Notes: generated by a model from the sequence alone, not told the origin. Shown: positions 23,829 to 31,425, counted from the first letter of the stretch. The stretch: DNA of 31,425 nucleotides from Gemmatimonadota bacterium (GCA_027294815.1 JAPULP010000063.1:1-31425), one strand, 5' to 3'. Program-made: numbers and translations.

Positions 23829-24961
23829 TGTTCGAGTTCCGAGTCGAGAGTGAAGATGGAGCCGCGCGTACCGGGACGCTCACCCTCCCCCACGGCACCG
23901 TGCAAACGCCGATGTTCATGCCCGTCGGCACGCATGGAACGGTTCGCTCTCTCTCGCCGGCCGACCTCAAAGCCGTGAACGCACAAATGGTCTTGAGCAA
24001 TACCTACCATCTTCATGTGCGGCCCGGCGAAGACGTGGTCGCCGATCTCGGGGGTCTCCACGCGTTCATGGCGTGGGATGGTCCACTGCTGACCGACTCC
24101 GGGGGGTTCCAGGTCTTCTCGCTCGAGAGCGCCCGCACCGTGGACGAGGACGGCGTGACGTTTCGCTCGCACATCGACGGCGGTGAGCGCCGTATCACGC
24201 CCGAACGTGCCATGGAGATTCAGTGGGCGCTGAGACCGGACGTGGCAATGGCCTTCGATCACGTGATTCCCGGCGACGTCGAGCATGCCATTGCCGAGGA
24301 CGCCCTCGAGAGGACAGGCAGATGGCTGGAACGGTGCCGTGCGCGTCACACGGAATTGACGCAAGGCCGAGCCGACCGACAGGCGATTTGGCCGATATTG
24401 CAGGGGGCGAGATACCACGACCTCCGCAAGCGAGCCCTCGATCGAATCGATAGCCTCGGAGACTGGACCGGTCTCGCGATCGGTGGCCTCGCCGTGGGAG
24501 AAGGCCGGAAGACGATGTACGAAGTACTCGAAGCAGTGGAGCCCTCTCTCCCGCGCGGCATTCCGCGTTATCTTATGGGCGTAGGGTTCCCGGAGGACTT
24601 GTTGAGCGCCGTGGCGCGCGGCATGGATCTTTTCGACTGCGTCGCACCGACACGCAACGGTCGCAATGGGTCGGCGTTTACGCCGGACGGACCGATCAAT
24701 ATCCGAAACGCCACCTACAGGACCGACTCGTCACCCCTGGACGCAACATGTGAGTGCGAAACGTGCACCGTGTACACCCGGGGCTACCTGCGGCACCTGT
24801 TCGTGGCGGACGAGTTGCTGGGTCTCCGGTTGCTATCCCTGCACAACGTGAGATTTCTCATTCGCCTTGCCGAGGATGCAAGGCACCATATCGGCGCAGG
24901 AACGTTCGCCTCATGGCATCGCGAATGGATCGAGCGCCATAACCATCGAGGGACATCGTGA
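23828..24961 (+). CDS. tgt: tRNA-guanine transglycosylase
   Basis: Swaps guanine-34 for preQ1 in GUN-anticodon tRNAs. At 377 aa it has normal length. General base D90 lies in LLTDSGGFQVFSL and nucleophile D270 in MDLFDCVAPTRNGRNG; zinc ligands are C308, C310, C313 (CECETC) and H339. The substrate pocket reads DHV (144-146) where typical bacterial enzymes have DEC, a change discussed in the findings; GGLAVGEG is kept. The start is ATG 23828, which shares a base with the queA stop; GTG 23825 in a GTGA overlap is equally possible and adds one residue. The stop overlaps the yajC GTG. Confidence 0.96.
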   Translation: MFEFRVESEDGAARTGTLTLPHGTVQTPMFMPVGTHGTVRSLSPADLKAVNAQMVLSNTYHLHVRPGEDVVADLGGLHAFMAWDGPLLTDSGGFQVFSLESARTVDEDGVTFRSHIDGGERRITPERAMEIQWALRPDVAMAFDHVIPGDVEHAIAEDALERTGRWLERCRARHTELTQGRADRQAIWPILQGARYHDLRKRALDRIDSLGDWTGLAIGGLAVGEGRKTMYEVLEAVEPSLPRGIPRYLMGVGFPEDLLSAVARGMDLFDCVAPTRNGRNGSAFTPDGPINIRNATYRTDSSPLDATCECETCTVYTRGYLRHLFVADELLGLRLLSLHNVRFLIRLAEDARHHIGAGTFASWHREWIERHNHRGTS

Positions 24962-25293
24962 CGACTCTGTGGTCGATGCTTTTCGCCTTGCAAGAACCCG
25001 CGCAACCAGCGCGCTCTCCCGGCAGCAGCTTCTTTCTGATTCAAATGCTGCTCATTTTTGCGATCATCTACTTTTTCATGATTCGACCGAAGATGAAACA
25101 AGAACGCAAGCATCGCGAACGAGTGACACAACTGAAAAAAGGGGATGAAGTCATCACTGCGGGCGGAATCGTGGGCGAGGTTGTCCACATCAAGGACGAT
25201 CGTGTCACGGTCAAGAGCGGCGAATCGCGCATCATCGTCATGAGAGAACGGATCGCGGACATTCCGTCTAAGGACCAAGAGAGATCCGCCTAG
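24958..25293 (+). CDS. yajC: YajC preprotein translocase subunit
   Basis: A 111-aa single-pass membrane protein associated with SecDF-YidC. One transmembrane helix (about 24-42, FFLIQMLLIFAIIYFFM) is followed by the conserved IRPKMKQERKHRE and a small soluble domain with LKKGDEVITAGGIVGEVV. It starts with GTG 24958 overlapping the tgt stop. The usual next genes, secD and secF, are absent; def follows with a one-base overlap (TAGTG). Confidence 0.94.
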   Translation: MTTLWSMLFALQEPAQPARSPGSSFFLIQMLLIFAIIYFFMIRPKMKQERKHRERVTQLKKGDEVITAGGIVGEVVHIKDDRVTVKSGESRIIVMRERIADIPSKDQERSA

Positions 25294-25832
25294 TGGCGTT
25301 GCGCTCCATCCACCTGTTGGGATCGCCGGCGTTGCGTAAACGTTCCGACGAAGTAGAATCCGTCGACGAAGAGGTACGCACGCTCGTCCGAGATCTGTCC
25401 GACACCATGACCGCGGCTGAGGGAATCGGCTTGGCCGCCAACCAAGTGGGATTGGCCCGACGCGTGGCCGTTGTTCAGGTCGGAGACCATCCCGAGTTGG
25501 TCCTGATCAACCCGGAAATTCTCGAGACGGACGGCGAGGAAAAAGACGAGGAAGGCTGCCTATCCCTCCCCGACATGTTCGGCGACGTCGCCCGTGCACA
25601 ACGGATCGTCGTGGAGACGACCAATCTCGACGGAGAGCGGGAGCGGCACGAACTCACCGACCTCTTTGCTCGGGCGGTGCTACACGAAGTCGATCACTTG
25701 AACGGTGTGTTGTTTTTCGACCACTTGAGTCCGCTCAAACGCCGCATGCTCCTGGCAAAGTGGAAAAAGTCGCGCAAGGGGCAGACCGGATACATCAAAG
25801 AGGTCACGCCGGCGGAGGCGTCCGGGACGTGA
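25293..25832 (+). CDS. def: Peptide deformylase
   Basis: Removes the formyl group from the first methionine of new proteins. The 179-aa enzyme has all three motifs: GIGLAANQVG (44-53), EGCLSLP (metal ligand C89) and HEVDHLNG (ligands H131 and H135, catalytic E132). The C-terminal tail (KWKKSRKGQTGYIKEV) is slightly longer than the core. The GTG start at 25293 shares one base with the yajC stop. The stop overlaps the fmt GTG as GTGA; Def and Fmt act at opposite ends of the formyl-methionine cycle. Confidence 0.97.
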   Translation: MALRSIHLLGSPALRKRSDEVESVDEEVRTLVRDLSDTMTAAEGIGLAANQVGLARRVAVVQVGDHPELVLINPEILETDGEEKDEEGCLSLPDMFGDVARAQRIVVETTNLDGERERHELTDLFARAVLHEVDHLNGVLFFDHLSPLKRRMLLAKWKKSRKGQTGYIKEVTPAEASGT

Positions 25833-26761
25833 AGATCGCTTTTTTTGGGACACCCGACTTTGCGGTGCCGTCGCTTCGCGCCCTGGTTGGTGAAGGATTC
25901 GACGTCGCCCTGGTCGTAACCCGACCTGACAAGCCGAGGGGCCGGACCCGTTCGACGATGGTTCCGCCGGCCATCAAACGCGTCGCCTTGGAAGAAGAAC
26001 TCCAAGTCTTACAACCAGCTCGTCCGAGCGACCCAGAGTTTCTCGCACAGTTCAAGGAAATCGCGCTGGACATCGGCGTGGTCGTCGCATACGGACACAT
26101 CCTCCGACCCGAATTGTTGCAGATTCCCCAGCACGGCTTTGTGAACGTACACGCATCACTGCTTCCCGCGCTGCGCGGTGCCGCCCCAATCCAACACGCG
26201 ATTCTCCGCGGCCTCACCGAAACCGGTATCTCGATCATGCGGTTGGAGGAAGGACTCGATTCGGGCCCGGTACTACACCGCGCCCTCACGCCGATAGCCG
26301 AAGACGAGACCTTCGGCGAGCTGTCGGTACGCATGGCGGAGCTGGGAGCCCTCGCGCTCGTCGAGGCCCTCGGGTTGATCCAGATGGGTGAGGCCGAGTT
26401 TGAAACGCAAGACCACGCGCAGGCCACAATGGCACCCAAAATCACGCGGGACACCGCCCATATCGATTGGAGCGGCAAAGCCGATTCGATCGCCCGGCTG
26501 GTGCGTGCCATGGATCCCTATCCCGGGGCCTGGACCCAACTGGACGGGGTGCCGATCAAGTTATTCGGCCCGATAGGGGCCGATCGCCCACCCAGCGATG
26601 CACCCCCCGGCGAGGTCATTGAGACGCGCCCGGCGTTCGTGGTGGCAACCGGCCAGGGCGCCCTGCAATTCCTCGACGTGCAGCCGGCGGGCAAGAGACG
26701 GATGGCAGCAGCCGACTGGTTGAGGGGCCAAGAGACGACGGAGTGCCGTCGATTCGAGTGA
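25829..26761 (+). CDS. fmt: Methionyl-tRNA formyltransferase
   Basis: Adds the formyl group to initiator Met-tRNA using 10-formyl-tetrahydrofolate. The 310-aa chain starts KIAFFGTPDFAVPSL, typical of the family. Catalytic residues are N106 and H108 in FVNVHASLLPALRGAAPIQ and D144 in EGLDSGPVL. The C-terminal tRNA-contact domain (RAMDPYPGAWTQLDG) is present. GTG 25829 in the GTGA overlap with def is clearly the start, since similarity begins at residue 2. Confidence 0.97.
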   Translation: MKIAFFGTPDFAVPSLRALVGEGFDVALVVTRPDKPRGRTRSTMVPPAIKRVALEEELQVLQPARPSDPEFLAQFKEIALDIGVVVAYGHILRPELLQIPQHGFVNVHASLLPALRGAAPIQHAILRGLTETGISIMRLEEGLDSGPVLHRALTPIAEDETFGELSVRMAELGALALVEALGLIQMGEAEFETQDHAQATMAPKITRDTAHIDWSGKADSIARLVRAMDPYPGAWTQLDGVPIKLFGPIGADRPPSDAPPGEVIETRPAFVVATGQGALQFLDVQPAGKRRMAAADWLRGQETTECRRFE

Positions 26762-27411
26762 GCACCCCACTCCCACGCCTGCACGCCATCACCAATAGCG
26801 ACATCCTCGCGCTGAGCGATCTCACCGAGCGGGCGACGGTCATCGGAAGATCTCCGGACGTTGCCCTGCACGCCCGAGCGCCTGGCGTCCCGGGCCGAAT
26901 GTTGGTCGAGTTCGCGGAAGTCCTGCTGCGCGCCACATCCGTAGGCGGAGCCCGGTTGTTTGTGAACGACCGCGTCGACGTGGCGCTCCTGGCAGGTGCG
27001 GAAGGCGTGCATCTGCCGGCCGGCGGGTTGCCGATTCCCAAGGTCCGCGCGCTCGTCGGACCCGACCGCTGGATCGGTCGGTCCACCCACAGCCCCGCGG
27101 AGGCGCAGCGCGCGGCCGATGAAGGGGCCGATTACGTGTTCCTGGGCCCGATCTGGGAGACGCCCTCGCACCCGGGGCAAGGGCAGGGGCGGGAGCGGGG
27201 GCGGGGGCGGACGCGCCCGGGCATCGGAGTCACGGCTATCGGGCAGGTGCGAGCGGTTCGCATAATCGCGATCGGCGGCATCACCCCCGACCGAGTGGCG
27301 CACTGTCTCGACGCGGGAGCCTATGGCGTCGCTGCAATTACGTCGCTGTGGCGGGCACCCGACCCCGGTTCGGCAGCGGCCGAGATGTTGCTATTATTAA
27401 AGAACACGTGA
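26758..27411 (+). CDS. ThiE/TenI family protein, more likely TenI-like (thiazole tautomerase) than synthase
   Basis: A 217-aa TIM-barrel protein. Family features include LFVNDRVDVALLAGAEGVHL, GRSTHSPAEA (H111), DYVFLGPIWETPSHPG and IIAIGGITPDRV. Several thiamine phosphate synthase residues are lost: the QxRxK strand motif reads ALHAR, the acidic residue after GVHL is absent (GVHLPAGGLP), and the lysine-bearing loop near TPTK is replaced by a Gly/Arg-rich run at 140-152. This pattern, with thiS and thiG next door, favours a TenI-like thiazole tautomerase. GTG 26758 overlaps the fmt stop as GTGA; an upstream GTG at 26743 would add five residues. Confidence 0.85.
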   Translation: MSTPLPRLHAITNSDILALSDLTERATVIGRSPDVALHARAPGVPGRMLVEFAEVLLRATSVGGARLFVNDRVDVALLAGAEGVHLPAGGLPIPKVRALVGPDRWIGRSTHSPAEAQRAADEGADYVFLGPIWETPSHPGQGQGRERGRGRTRPGIGVTAIGQVRAVRIIAIGGITPDRVAHCLDAGAYGVAAITSLWRAPDPGSAAAEMLLLLKNT

Positions 27412-27414
27412 TTT

Positions 27415-27627
27415 ATGACTGCTTCGATCAACGTCACCGTCAACGGCAAGGAGCGAGCGTTCGACTCCGGTAGCCGCTTGAACGACCTGCTACGGGTCCT
27501 CGAGCTCGATCCGCGCATGGTCGTCGTCGAACACAACCGAAACATCGTGCGCCGGCCACAGCTCGAAGCCACCCTACTCGAGGACGGCGACTGTATCGAA
27601 CTCGTCCACTTTGTGGGCGGAGGCTGA
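27415..27627 (+). CDS. thiS: Sulfur carrier protein ThiS
   Basis: A 70-aa ubiquitin-fold protein that carries sulfur as a C-terminal thiocarboxylate for thiazole synthesis. INVTVNGKERAFDSGSRLNDLL and MVVVEHNRNIVRR are typical of ThiS, and the chain ends HFVGGG, giving the required terminal di-glycine. ATG 27415 is three bases after the upstream stop. ThiG, which uses the thiocarboxylate, follows 19 bases later. Confidence 0.93.
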   Translation: MTASINVTVNGKERAFDSGSRLNDLLRVLELDPRMVVVEHNRNIVRRPQLEATLLEDGDCIELVHFVGGG

Positions 27628-27646
27628 ACCGCATTAGGATAGACCC

Positions 27647-28444
27647 ATGACCACAACGGTCACCGCGCAGACCGACTCCCCGCTCACGATCGGAGGGCGC
27701 ACGTTCCGCTCCCGATTGATGGTTGGGACAGGCAAATACGCCGACAACCAAACCATGGTCGAAGCCATCGACGCCTCTGGTGCGGAGATTGTCACTGTCG
27801 CCGTACGGCGAGTCGACCTGGACCGCACTCGAGAAGAGGGCATCCTCTATCATCTCGACCCAGAGCGATACTTCCTGCTGGCCAACACGGCCGCCTGCTA
27901 TACCGCCGACGAGGCGATTCGCTACGCCCGGCTCGGACGGGAGGCGGGTTTCAACGAGTTCGTCAAACTGGAAGTCATCGGAGATCAGGAAACATTGATG
28001 CCCGACAATACCGGCCTGATCGAAGCCGCCACGACACTCGCGAAAGAGGGTTTCCAGATCATGGCGTACACCAACGACGATCTGGTGTCCGCGCTCCGAC
28101 TGGAAGACGCCGGTTGTGCCGCCGTAATGCCGCTGGCGTCGCCGATAGGCAGCGGGCTCGGCCTGCTGAACCCTTACCACATTCGGACCATCAAGAAACG
28201 GCTCTCCGTCCCGGTCATCGTGGATGCGGGAGTCGGGACGGCATCCGATGCGTGCGTGACGATGGAACAGGGTGTGGACGGGATTCTCATGAACACGGCG
28301 CTTGCGCAGGCCGAAGATCCGGTGGTGATGGCACGCGCGATGCGACTCGGCGTCGAGGCCGGGCGCTGGGCCTACCTGGCCGGCCGAATGGCCAGGCGGG
28401 AGATCGCGGTACCTTCGAGTCCCGCGACCGGTCTCCTGGACTGA
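27647..28444 (+). CDS. thiG: Thiazole synthase
   Basis: Builds the thiazole phosphate ring of thiamine from deoxyxylulose phosphate, dehydroglycine and ThiS-thiocarboxylate. The 265-aa TIM-barrel protein has FRSRLMVGTGKYAD, NTAACYTADEAIRYARLGRE, the Schiff-base lysine K107 in EFVKLEVIGD, and the phosphate-binding PVIVDAGVGTASDA and GILMNTALAQAEDP. ATG 27647 has AGGATAG just upstream. No thiO or thiH (source of dehydroglycine), thiF or thiC is in the window, so the rest of the pathway is elsewhere. Confidence 0.97.
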   Translation: MTTTVTAQTDSPLTIGGRTFRSRLMVGTGKYADNQTMVEAIDASGAEIVTVAVRRVDLDRTREEGILYHLDPERYFLLANTAACYTADEAIRYARLGREAGFNEFVKLEVIGDQETLMPDNTGLIEAATTLAKEGFQIMAYTNDDLVSALRLEDAGCAAVMPLASPIGSGLGLLNPYHIRTIKKRLSVPVIVDAGVGTASDACVTMEQGVDGILMNTALAQAEDPVVMARAMRLGVEAGRWAYLAGRMARREIAVPSSPATGLLD

Positions 28445-28446
28445 CG

Positions 28447-29712
28447 GTGGCCTCGGGCACGGGGCCGCGGGAGGCAGCTCTCGACATCCTGCGAGCGGTG
28501 CGTGCCGGCCGACCCTTCGATCGAGCGCTCGACGACGCGATCACTACGCTTCCCAAAGTCGACCGCAAGCTGGCCCACGAGATTGCGGCAGGGGTGCTGC
28601 GAGAACGATTGGACCTCGATCGTCGGATAACGGCCGCGTTAACGTTACCAAAGAAACCTCTGCCGGAGGATTTGCGGGACGTTCTTCGCATCGGCGCGTA
28701 CCAACTTTCGCACCTCGATCGTGTACCATCCTATGCGGCCGTGCAAAGCTCTGTAGATTTGGCAAAAACCGCGTGTGGTACGAAGTTCGCACCGTTGGTC
28801 AACGCGGTGCTACGAAAGGTTGCCGAGCAGCCCGACGCTGAGACCGTTACAGGACCGCCAACGTCGGAAAATCTAGCCGCGCGTTTTTCCCATCCCACAT
28901 GGTTGGTACAACGTTGGTTCGAATATTACGGAGTTGAGAAAACGGAACACCTACTGCGACACAACAACTCGCGCCCACCGCTCGTCATTCAACCTGCTCG
29001 GTGGACCGGAGAGGAATTGGCAGCCGCTCTGGACACGGCCGACATTCCGCACAAAGTACATCCTTCCGGTTTCGGTTTCGTGATCACCGATACCGAAGTC
29101 GAAGCGCTGCCAGGGTACCAAGAAGGTGGGTTCATCGTGCAAGATCCGGCGCAGCAACAATTACTCAAGTTTGTGACCGCGTGCGGCCCGCCAATTCGTG
29201 CGTGGGACGCCTGCGCCGCGCCGGGAGGAAAAGCGGTCTCGCTCAGCCGCGCGGGCTCCGTACTGGCATCGGATTGGTCGCTACGCCGACTGGGCCGATT
29301 GCGCGAGAACCTGAAGCGTGCCGCCCCCAACGTCTGGCAGGTGGCGGCAGACGCCCGTCGCCCACCTCTGGCAACCGAAACCATGGACCTCGTGCTGGTG
29401 GACGCCCCCTGCAGTGCGACGGGCGCCATGGCAAGACACCCCGACGCGCGCTGGAGACTCGAAGAATCACAAATCCACGTGTTGGCACAACGCCAAGGGG
29501 AGATCCTGGCCGGGGTCGCATCAATCGTGAAGACCGGTGGTGTGCTGGGATACGTCACGTGCTCCCTGGAACCCGTGGAGAACGAACTGCAAGTCGATCG
29601 GTTCTTGGAACTCCACTCCAACTTCAGGAGAGACGACTCGGACTTGTTCGTGTTTCCCGCCGTTGACGGCGGCGACGGTGGATTTGCCGCACGATTGAGG
29701 CGAGCGGCATGA
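28447..29712 (+). CDS. rsmB: 16S rRNA m5C967 methyltransferase RsmB
   Basis: Methylates a cytosine of 16S rRNA using S-adenosylmethionine. The 421-aa protein has an N-terminal NusB-like RNA-binding domain (about 5-125: REAALDILRAVRAGRPFDRA to FAPLVNAVLRKVAE) and a C-terminal Rossmann methyltransferase with DACAAPGGKAVSL (254-266), VDAPCSATGAMARHPD (C322) and YVTCSLEPVENE (C372, the catalytic nucleophile position). GTG 28447 starts two bases after the thiG stop; the frame is open further upstream inside thiG but similarity begins here. The stop overlaps the next ATG as ATGA. Confidence 0.95.
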   Translation: MASGTGPREAALDILRAVRAGRPFDRALDDAITTLPKVDRKLAHEIAAGVLRERLDLDRRITAALTLPKKPLPEDLRDVLRIGAYQLSHLDRVPSYAAVQSSVDLAKTACGTKFAPLVNAVLRKVAEQPDAETVTGPPTSENLAARFSHPTWLVQRWFEYYGVEKTEHLLRHNNSRPPLVIQPARWTGEELAAALDTADIPHKVHPSGFGFVITDTEVEALPGYQEGGFIVQDPAQQQLLKFVTACGPPIRAWDACAAPGGKAVSLSRAGSVLASDWSLRRLGRLRENLKRAAPNVWQVAADARRPPLATETMDLVLVDAPCSATGAMARHPDARWRLEESQIHVLAQRQGEILAGVASIVKTGGVLGYVTCSLEPVENELQVDRFLELHSNFRRDDSDLFVFPAVDGGDGGFAARLRRAA

Positions 29713-30506
29713 AGGTGCGCCGGCACACGTCGTCGAGCGGCAAAGTCCGCCTGAGACTCGGATGGTTCAAACCTGGAGCCTGGTTGGCGGCACTGGCCGG
29801 CGGTCACGATCGGAGGCTGTTCGCCGGTGGTTTTCTCGTGTTCCTAGTGGCCGGCTATTTCATCGCAGCCTTGTCGTTATTCCCGGCGCCGTTCTTCGCC
29901 GAGGCAAGGACGGTACCGGACGTCATCGGCTTGACCCAGAGTGAAGCGCAGGAGGCCTTGCTTGCCGAGGGTCTCCAGGCAGGAGACGCCGAAACGGTCA
30001 GCCATCCGACGGCCTCATTCGGGAACGTCGTCTGGCAGGATCCGCCCACGGGAGTCGTGGTACCGGAAGGCTGGTCGGTCCAGCTCTCGGTCAGTCAGGG
30101 GCCGCAGCAGATTCCGGTGCCGGACGTCGCCAACTACACCGGTGAGCTCGCCCGGCTGCTCATAGAATCGGCCGGACTGACACCGGTGATCGTCAGCGTG
30201 CAGACGCCGCTTCCCCGCGGTGAGGTCGAAAACACCCGTCCCCGGGCGGGAGTGACGCTCCGGCCGGGTGATAGCGTGCGGGTGCTGGTGTCCGTGGGCC
30301 CGGCGACCGTCGTGATGCCCGATCTGCTGGGCATGACTTTGGAGCAGGCTCACGATACCTTGGAGGCCCTGGGCCTGGTCATGGGCACGTTTATCCGGGG
30401 CCTCTCGCGAGCGCAGGCAGAGGGAACGATCTTTCAGCAGCAGCCACCCGGAGGCACCCTCACGGCAGCGGGCACGAACGTCACCGGCTGGTACGTCAGG
30501 AGATAG
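29709..30506 (+). CDS. Membrane-anchored triple-PASTA protein
   Basis: A 265-aa protein with a basic cytoplasmic start (MKVRRHTSSSGKVRLRL), one transmembrane helix (about 37-58) and three PASTA domains outside (about 67-131, 134-198 and 200-264; each begins VPDVIGLT, VPDVANYT or MPDLLGMT). PASTA domains bind peptidoglycan or muropeptides in kinases and penicillin-binding proteins. Here no kinase or transpeptidase domain is attached, so it may be a cell-wall sensor or scaffold. ATGA overlap with rsmB; rpe follows closely. Confidence 0.9.
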   Translation: MKVRRHTSSSGKVRLRLGWFKPGAWLAALAGGHDRRLFAGGFLVFLVAGYFIAALSLFPAPFFAEARTVPDVIGLTQSEAQEALLAEGLQAGDAETVSHPTASFGNVVWQDPPTGVVVPEGWSVQLSVSQGPQQIPVPDVANYTGELARLLIESAGLTPVIVSVQTPLPRGEVENTRPRAGVTLRPGDSVRVLVSVGPATVVMPDLLGMTLEQAHDTLEALGLVMGTFIRGLSRAQAEGTIFQQQPPGGTLTAAGTNVTGWYVRR

Positions 30507-30511
30507 CAGTG

Positions 30512-31189
30512 ATGGCAAACCCCATTCGTGTCGCCCCGAGCGTGTTGAGCGCCGATCTCGGCCGTCTGGCGGACGAGGTGCAAATGCTGGAAGGTGGGGG
30601 CGCCGATTGGATCCACGTCGACGTGATGGACGGGCGGTTCGTCTCCAACCTGACCTTCGGCGCCCCATTGATAAAGGCGCTCCGTGGTCTCACCGACCTG
30701 CCACTGGATGTCCATCTGATGGTGATGGAACCCGAACGGTACATCGAACCGTTTGCTCAAGCAGGAGCCTCGGTCTTCACGTTCCACCCCGAAGCCACCA
30801 TCCACGTGCAGCGTCATCTGGCGGCGGTCCGGGAGAACGGCATGCGCGCCGGGCTGGCCCTGAACCCAGGGACACCGCTCTCGATGGTTGAGGAAGTGAT
30901 GGATGACCTCGACTTGCTGCTAATCATGAGCGTCAACCCGGGTTTTGCGGGTCAATCGTATATTGGATGGGCGACGGACAAGATCCGCCGCACGCGGCTC
31001 CTGCTCGATCAGCACGGGAGTGGCGCATTCCTGGAGGTTGACGGGGGTATTACACCGGACACTATTGGGGCAGCACACGGTGCCGGTGCAGACACTTTCG
31101 TAGCAGGTTCGGCGATATTCTCGGCGCCCGATCCGGCTGCGCGGATCGGCGAGTTGCGTGATCGCTTCAAGGAGGGGGTATCCGTATGA
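30512..31189 (+). CDS. rpe: Ribulose-phosphate 3-epimerase
   Basis: Interconverts ribulose 5-phosphate and xylulose 5-phosphate in the pentose phosphate pathway. The 225-aa TIM-barrel has IRVAPSVLSADLGRL, the metal and catalytic residues in HVDVMDGRFV and DVHLMV, MSVNPGFAGQSY (phosphate loop) and EVDGGITPDT (catalytic Asp). AGGAG at 30498-30502 serves either GTG 30509 or ATG 30512; the ATG is chosen. The stop overlaps the ATG of the next gene. Confidence 0.96.
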   Translation: MANPIRVAPSVLSADLGRLADEVQMLEGGGADWIHVDVMDGRFVSNLTFGAPLIKALRGLTDLPLDVHLMVMEPERYIEPFAQAGASVFTFHPEATIHVQRHLAAVRENGMRAGLALNPGTPLSMVEEVMDDLDLLLIMSVNPGFAGQSYIGWATDKIRRTRLLLDQHGSGAFLEVDGGITPDTIGAAHGAGADTFVAGSAIFSAPDPAARIGELRDRFKEGVSV

Positions 31190-31425
31190 GCAAGAATTCT
31201 TCGCGCGGACAATGGATCGCGGTCGGTATCATCATGACGCTGTTGGTCGGCGCGCTCGGCATCGGCGTGCTGCTCAACGAAGACATCGCGCAGGTTACGA
31301 CTGGTGCGGAAGCCCCGGCATTCAACGCCGTGAACCTCGCCACCGGTGATAGCGTCACGCTCGCCGATTATCGCGGCGAAGTCGTGTTACTGAACTTGTG
31401 GGCAACTTGGTGCGGGCCGTGCCGA
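31186..31425 (+). CDS. TlpA/ResA-like thioredoxin-fold protein, 3' end outside window
   Basis: The first 80 codons of an exported thiol-disulfide protein. An N-terminal signal anchor (about 10-30, WIAVGIIMTLLVGALGIGV) is followed by EAPAFNAVNLATGDSVTLADYRG-type AhpC/TSA sequence and the redox motif WATWCGPC at the window edge. Such proteins reduce or oxidise periplasmic disulfides, often in cytochrome c maturation. ATG 31186 overlaps the rpe stop as ATGA, and AGGAGG lies upstream inside rpe. The rest of the gene is not visible. Confidence 0.9.
   Translation, partial: MSKNSSRGQWIAVGIIMTLLVGALGIGVLLNEDIAQVTTGAEAPAFNAVNLATGDSVTLADYRGEVVLLNLWATWCGPCR

Overview
The window is a dense, high-GC bacterial chromosome segment made almost entirely of housekeeping genes. 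The gene set and order (yebC-ruvC-ruvA-ruvB-queA-tgt-yajC-def-fmt ... rsmB-PASTA protein-rpe-TlpA-like), a PorX-like REC-PglZ regulator, many GTG starts and extreme compaction suggest Gemmatimonadota or a close relative. This assignment is from memory of gene content and is moderate confidence only. No phage, insertion sequence, CRISPR array, rRNA or tRNA was seen.

Layout. (1) 7-4326, minus: an acyl-CoA ligase-like enzyme, a long NYN-domain protein and an AAG-type 3-methyladenine DNA glycosylase form one operon joined by GTGA stop/start overlaps. The glycosylase reading frame is broken by one missing base in a C4 tract. (2) 4327-4597: a 271-base gap packed with inverted copies of a 17-bp GC-rich palindromic unit. 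(3) 4598-5531: an HNH endonuclease (minus) divergent from a small acidic protein (plus). (4) 5528-12182, minus: a class A penicillin-binding protein, an amidohydrolase, then argR, argG and argH, with a two-box ARG operator between argR and argG. (5) 12249-13514, plus: tyrS, convergent with (6) 13518-18175, minus: a class V aminotransferase, an MsbA-type ABC exporter and a PorX-like response regulator whose stop lies one base from the exporter start. (7) 18319-31425, plus: a hypothetical protein, a DnaB-C-like ATPase, yebC, ruvC, ruvA, an unlisted 54-aa zinc-ribbon gene, ruvB, queA, tgt, yajC, def, fmt, thiE/tenI-like, thiS, thiG, rsmB, a triple-PASTA membrane protein, rpe, and the start of a TlpA-like thioredoxin.

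How it works together. The plus-strand block joins Holliday-junction processing (RuvABC), queuosine synthesis (QueA, Tgt), translation start (Def, Fmt), rRNA methylation (RsmB), thiazole synthesis for thiamine (ThiS, ThiG, TenI-like) and the pentose phosphate pathway (Rpe). The arg genes are probably repressed by ArgR through the AT-rich boxes upstream of argG.

Points most worth a second look: the PorX-like regulator coupled to an ABC exporter, the zinc-ribbon gene nested between ruvA and ruvB, the palindromic repeat cluster at 4416-4577, the heptamer hairpin between ruvB and queA, the glycosylase frameshift, the ThiE-family protein lacking synthase residues, and the pervasive GTGA coupling.
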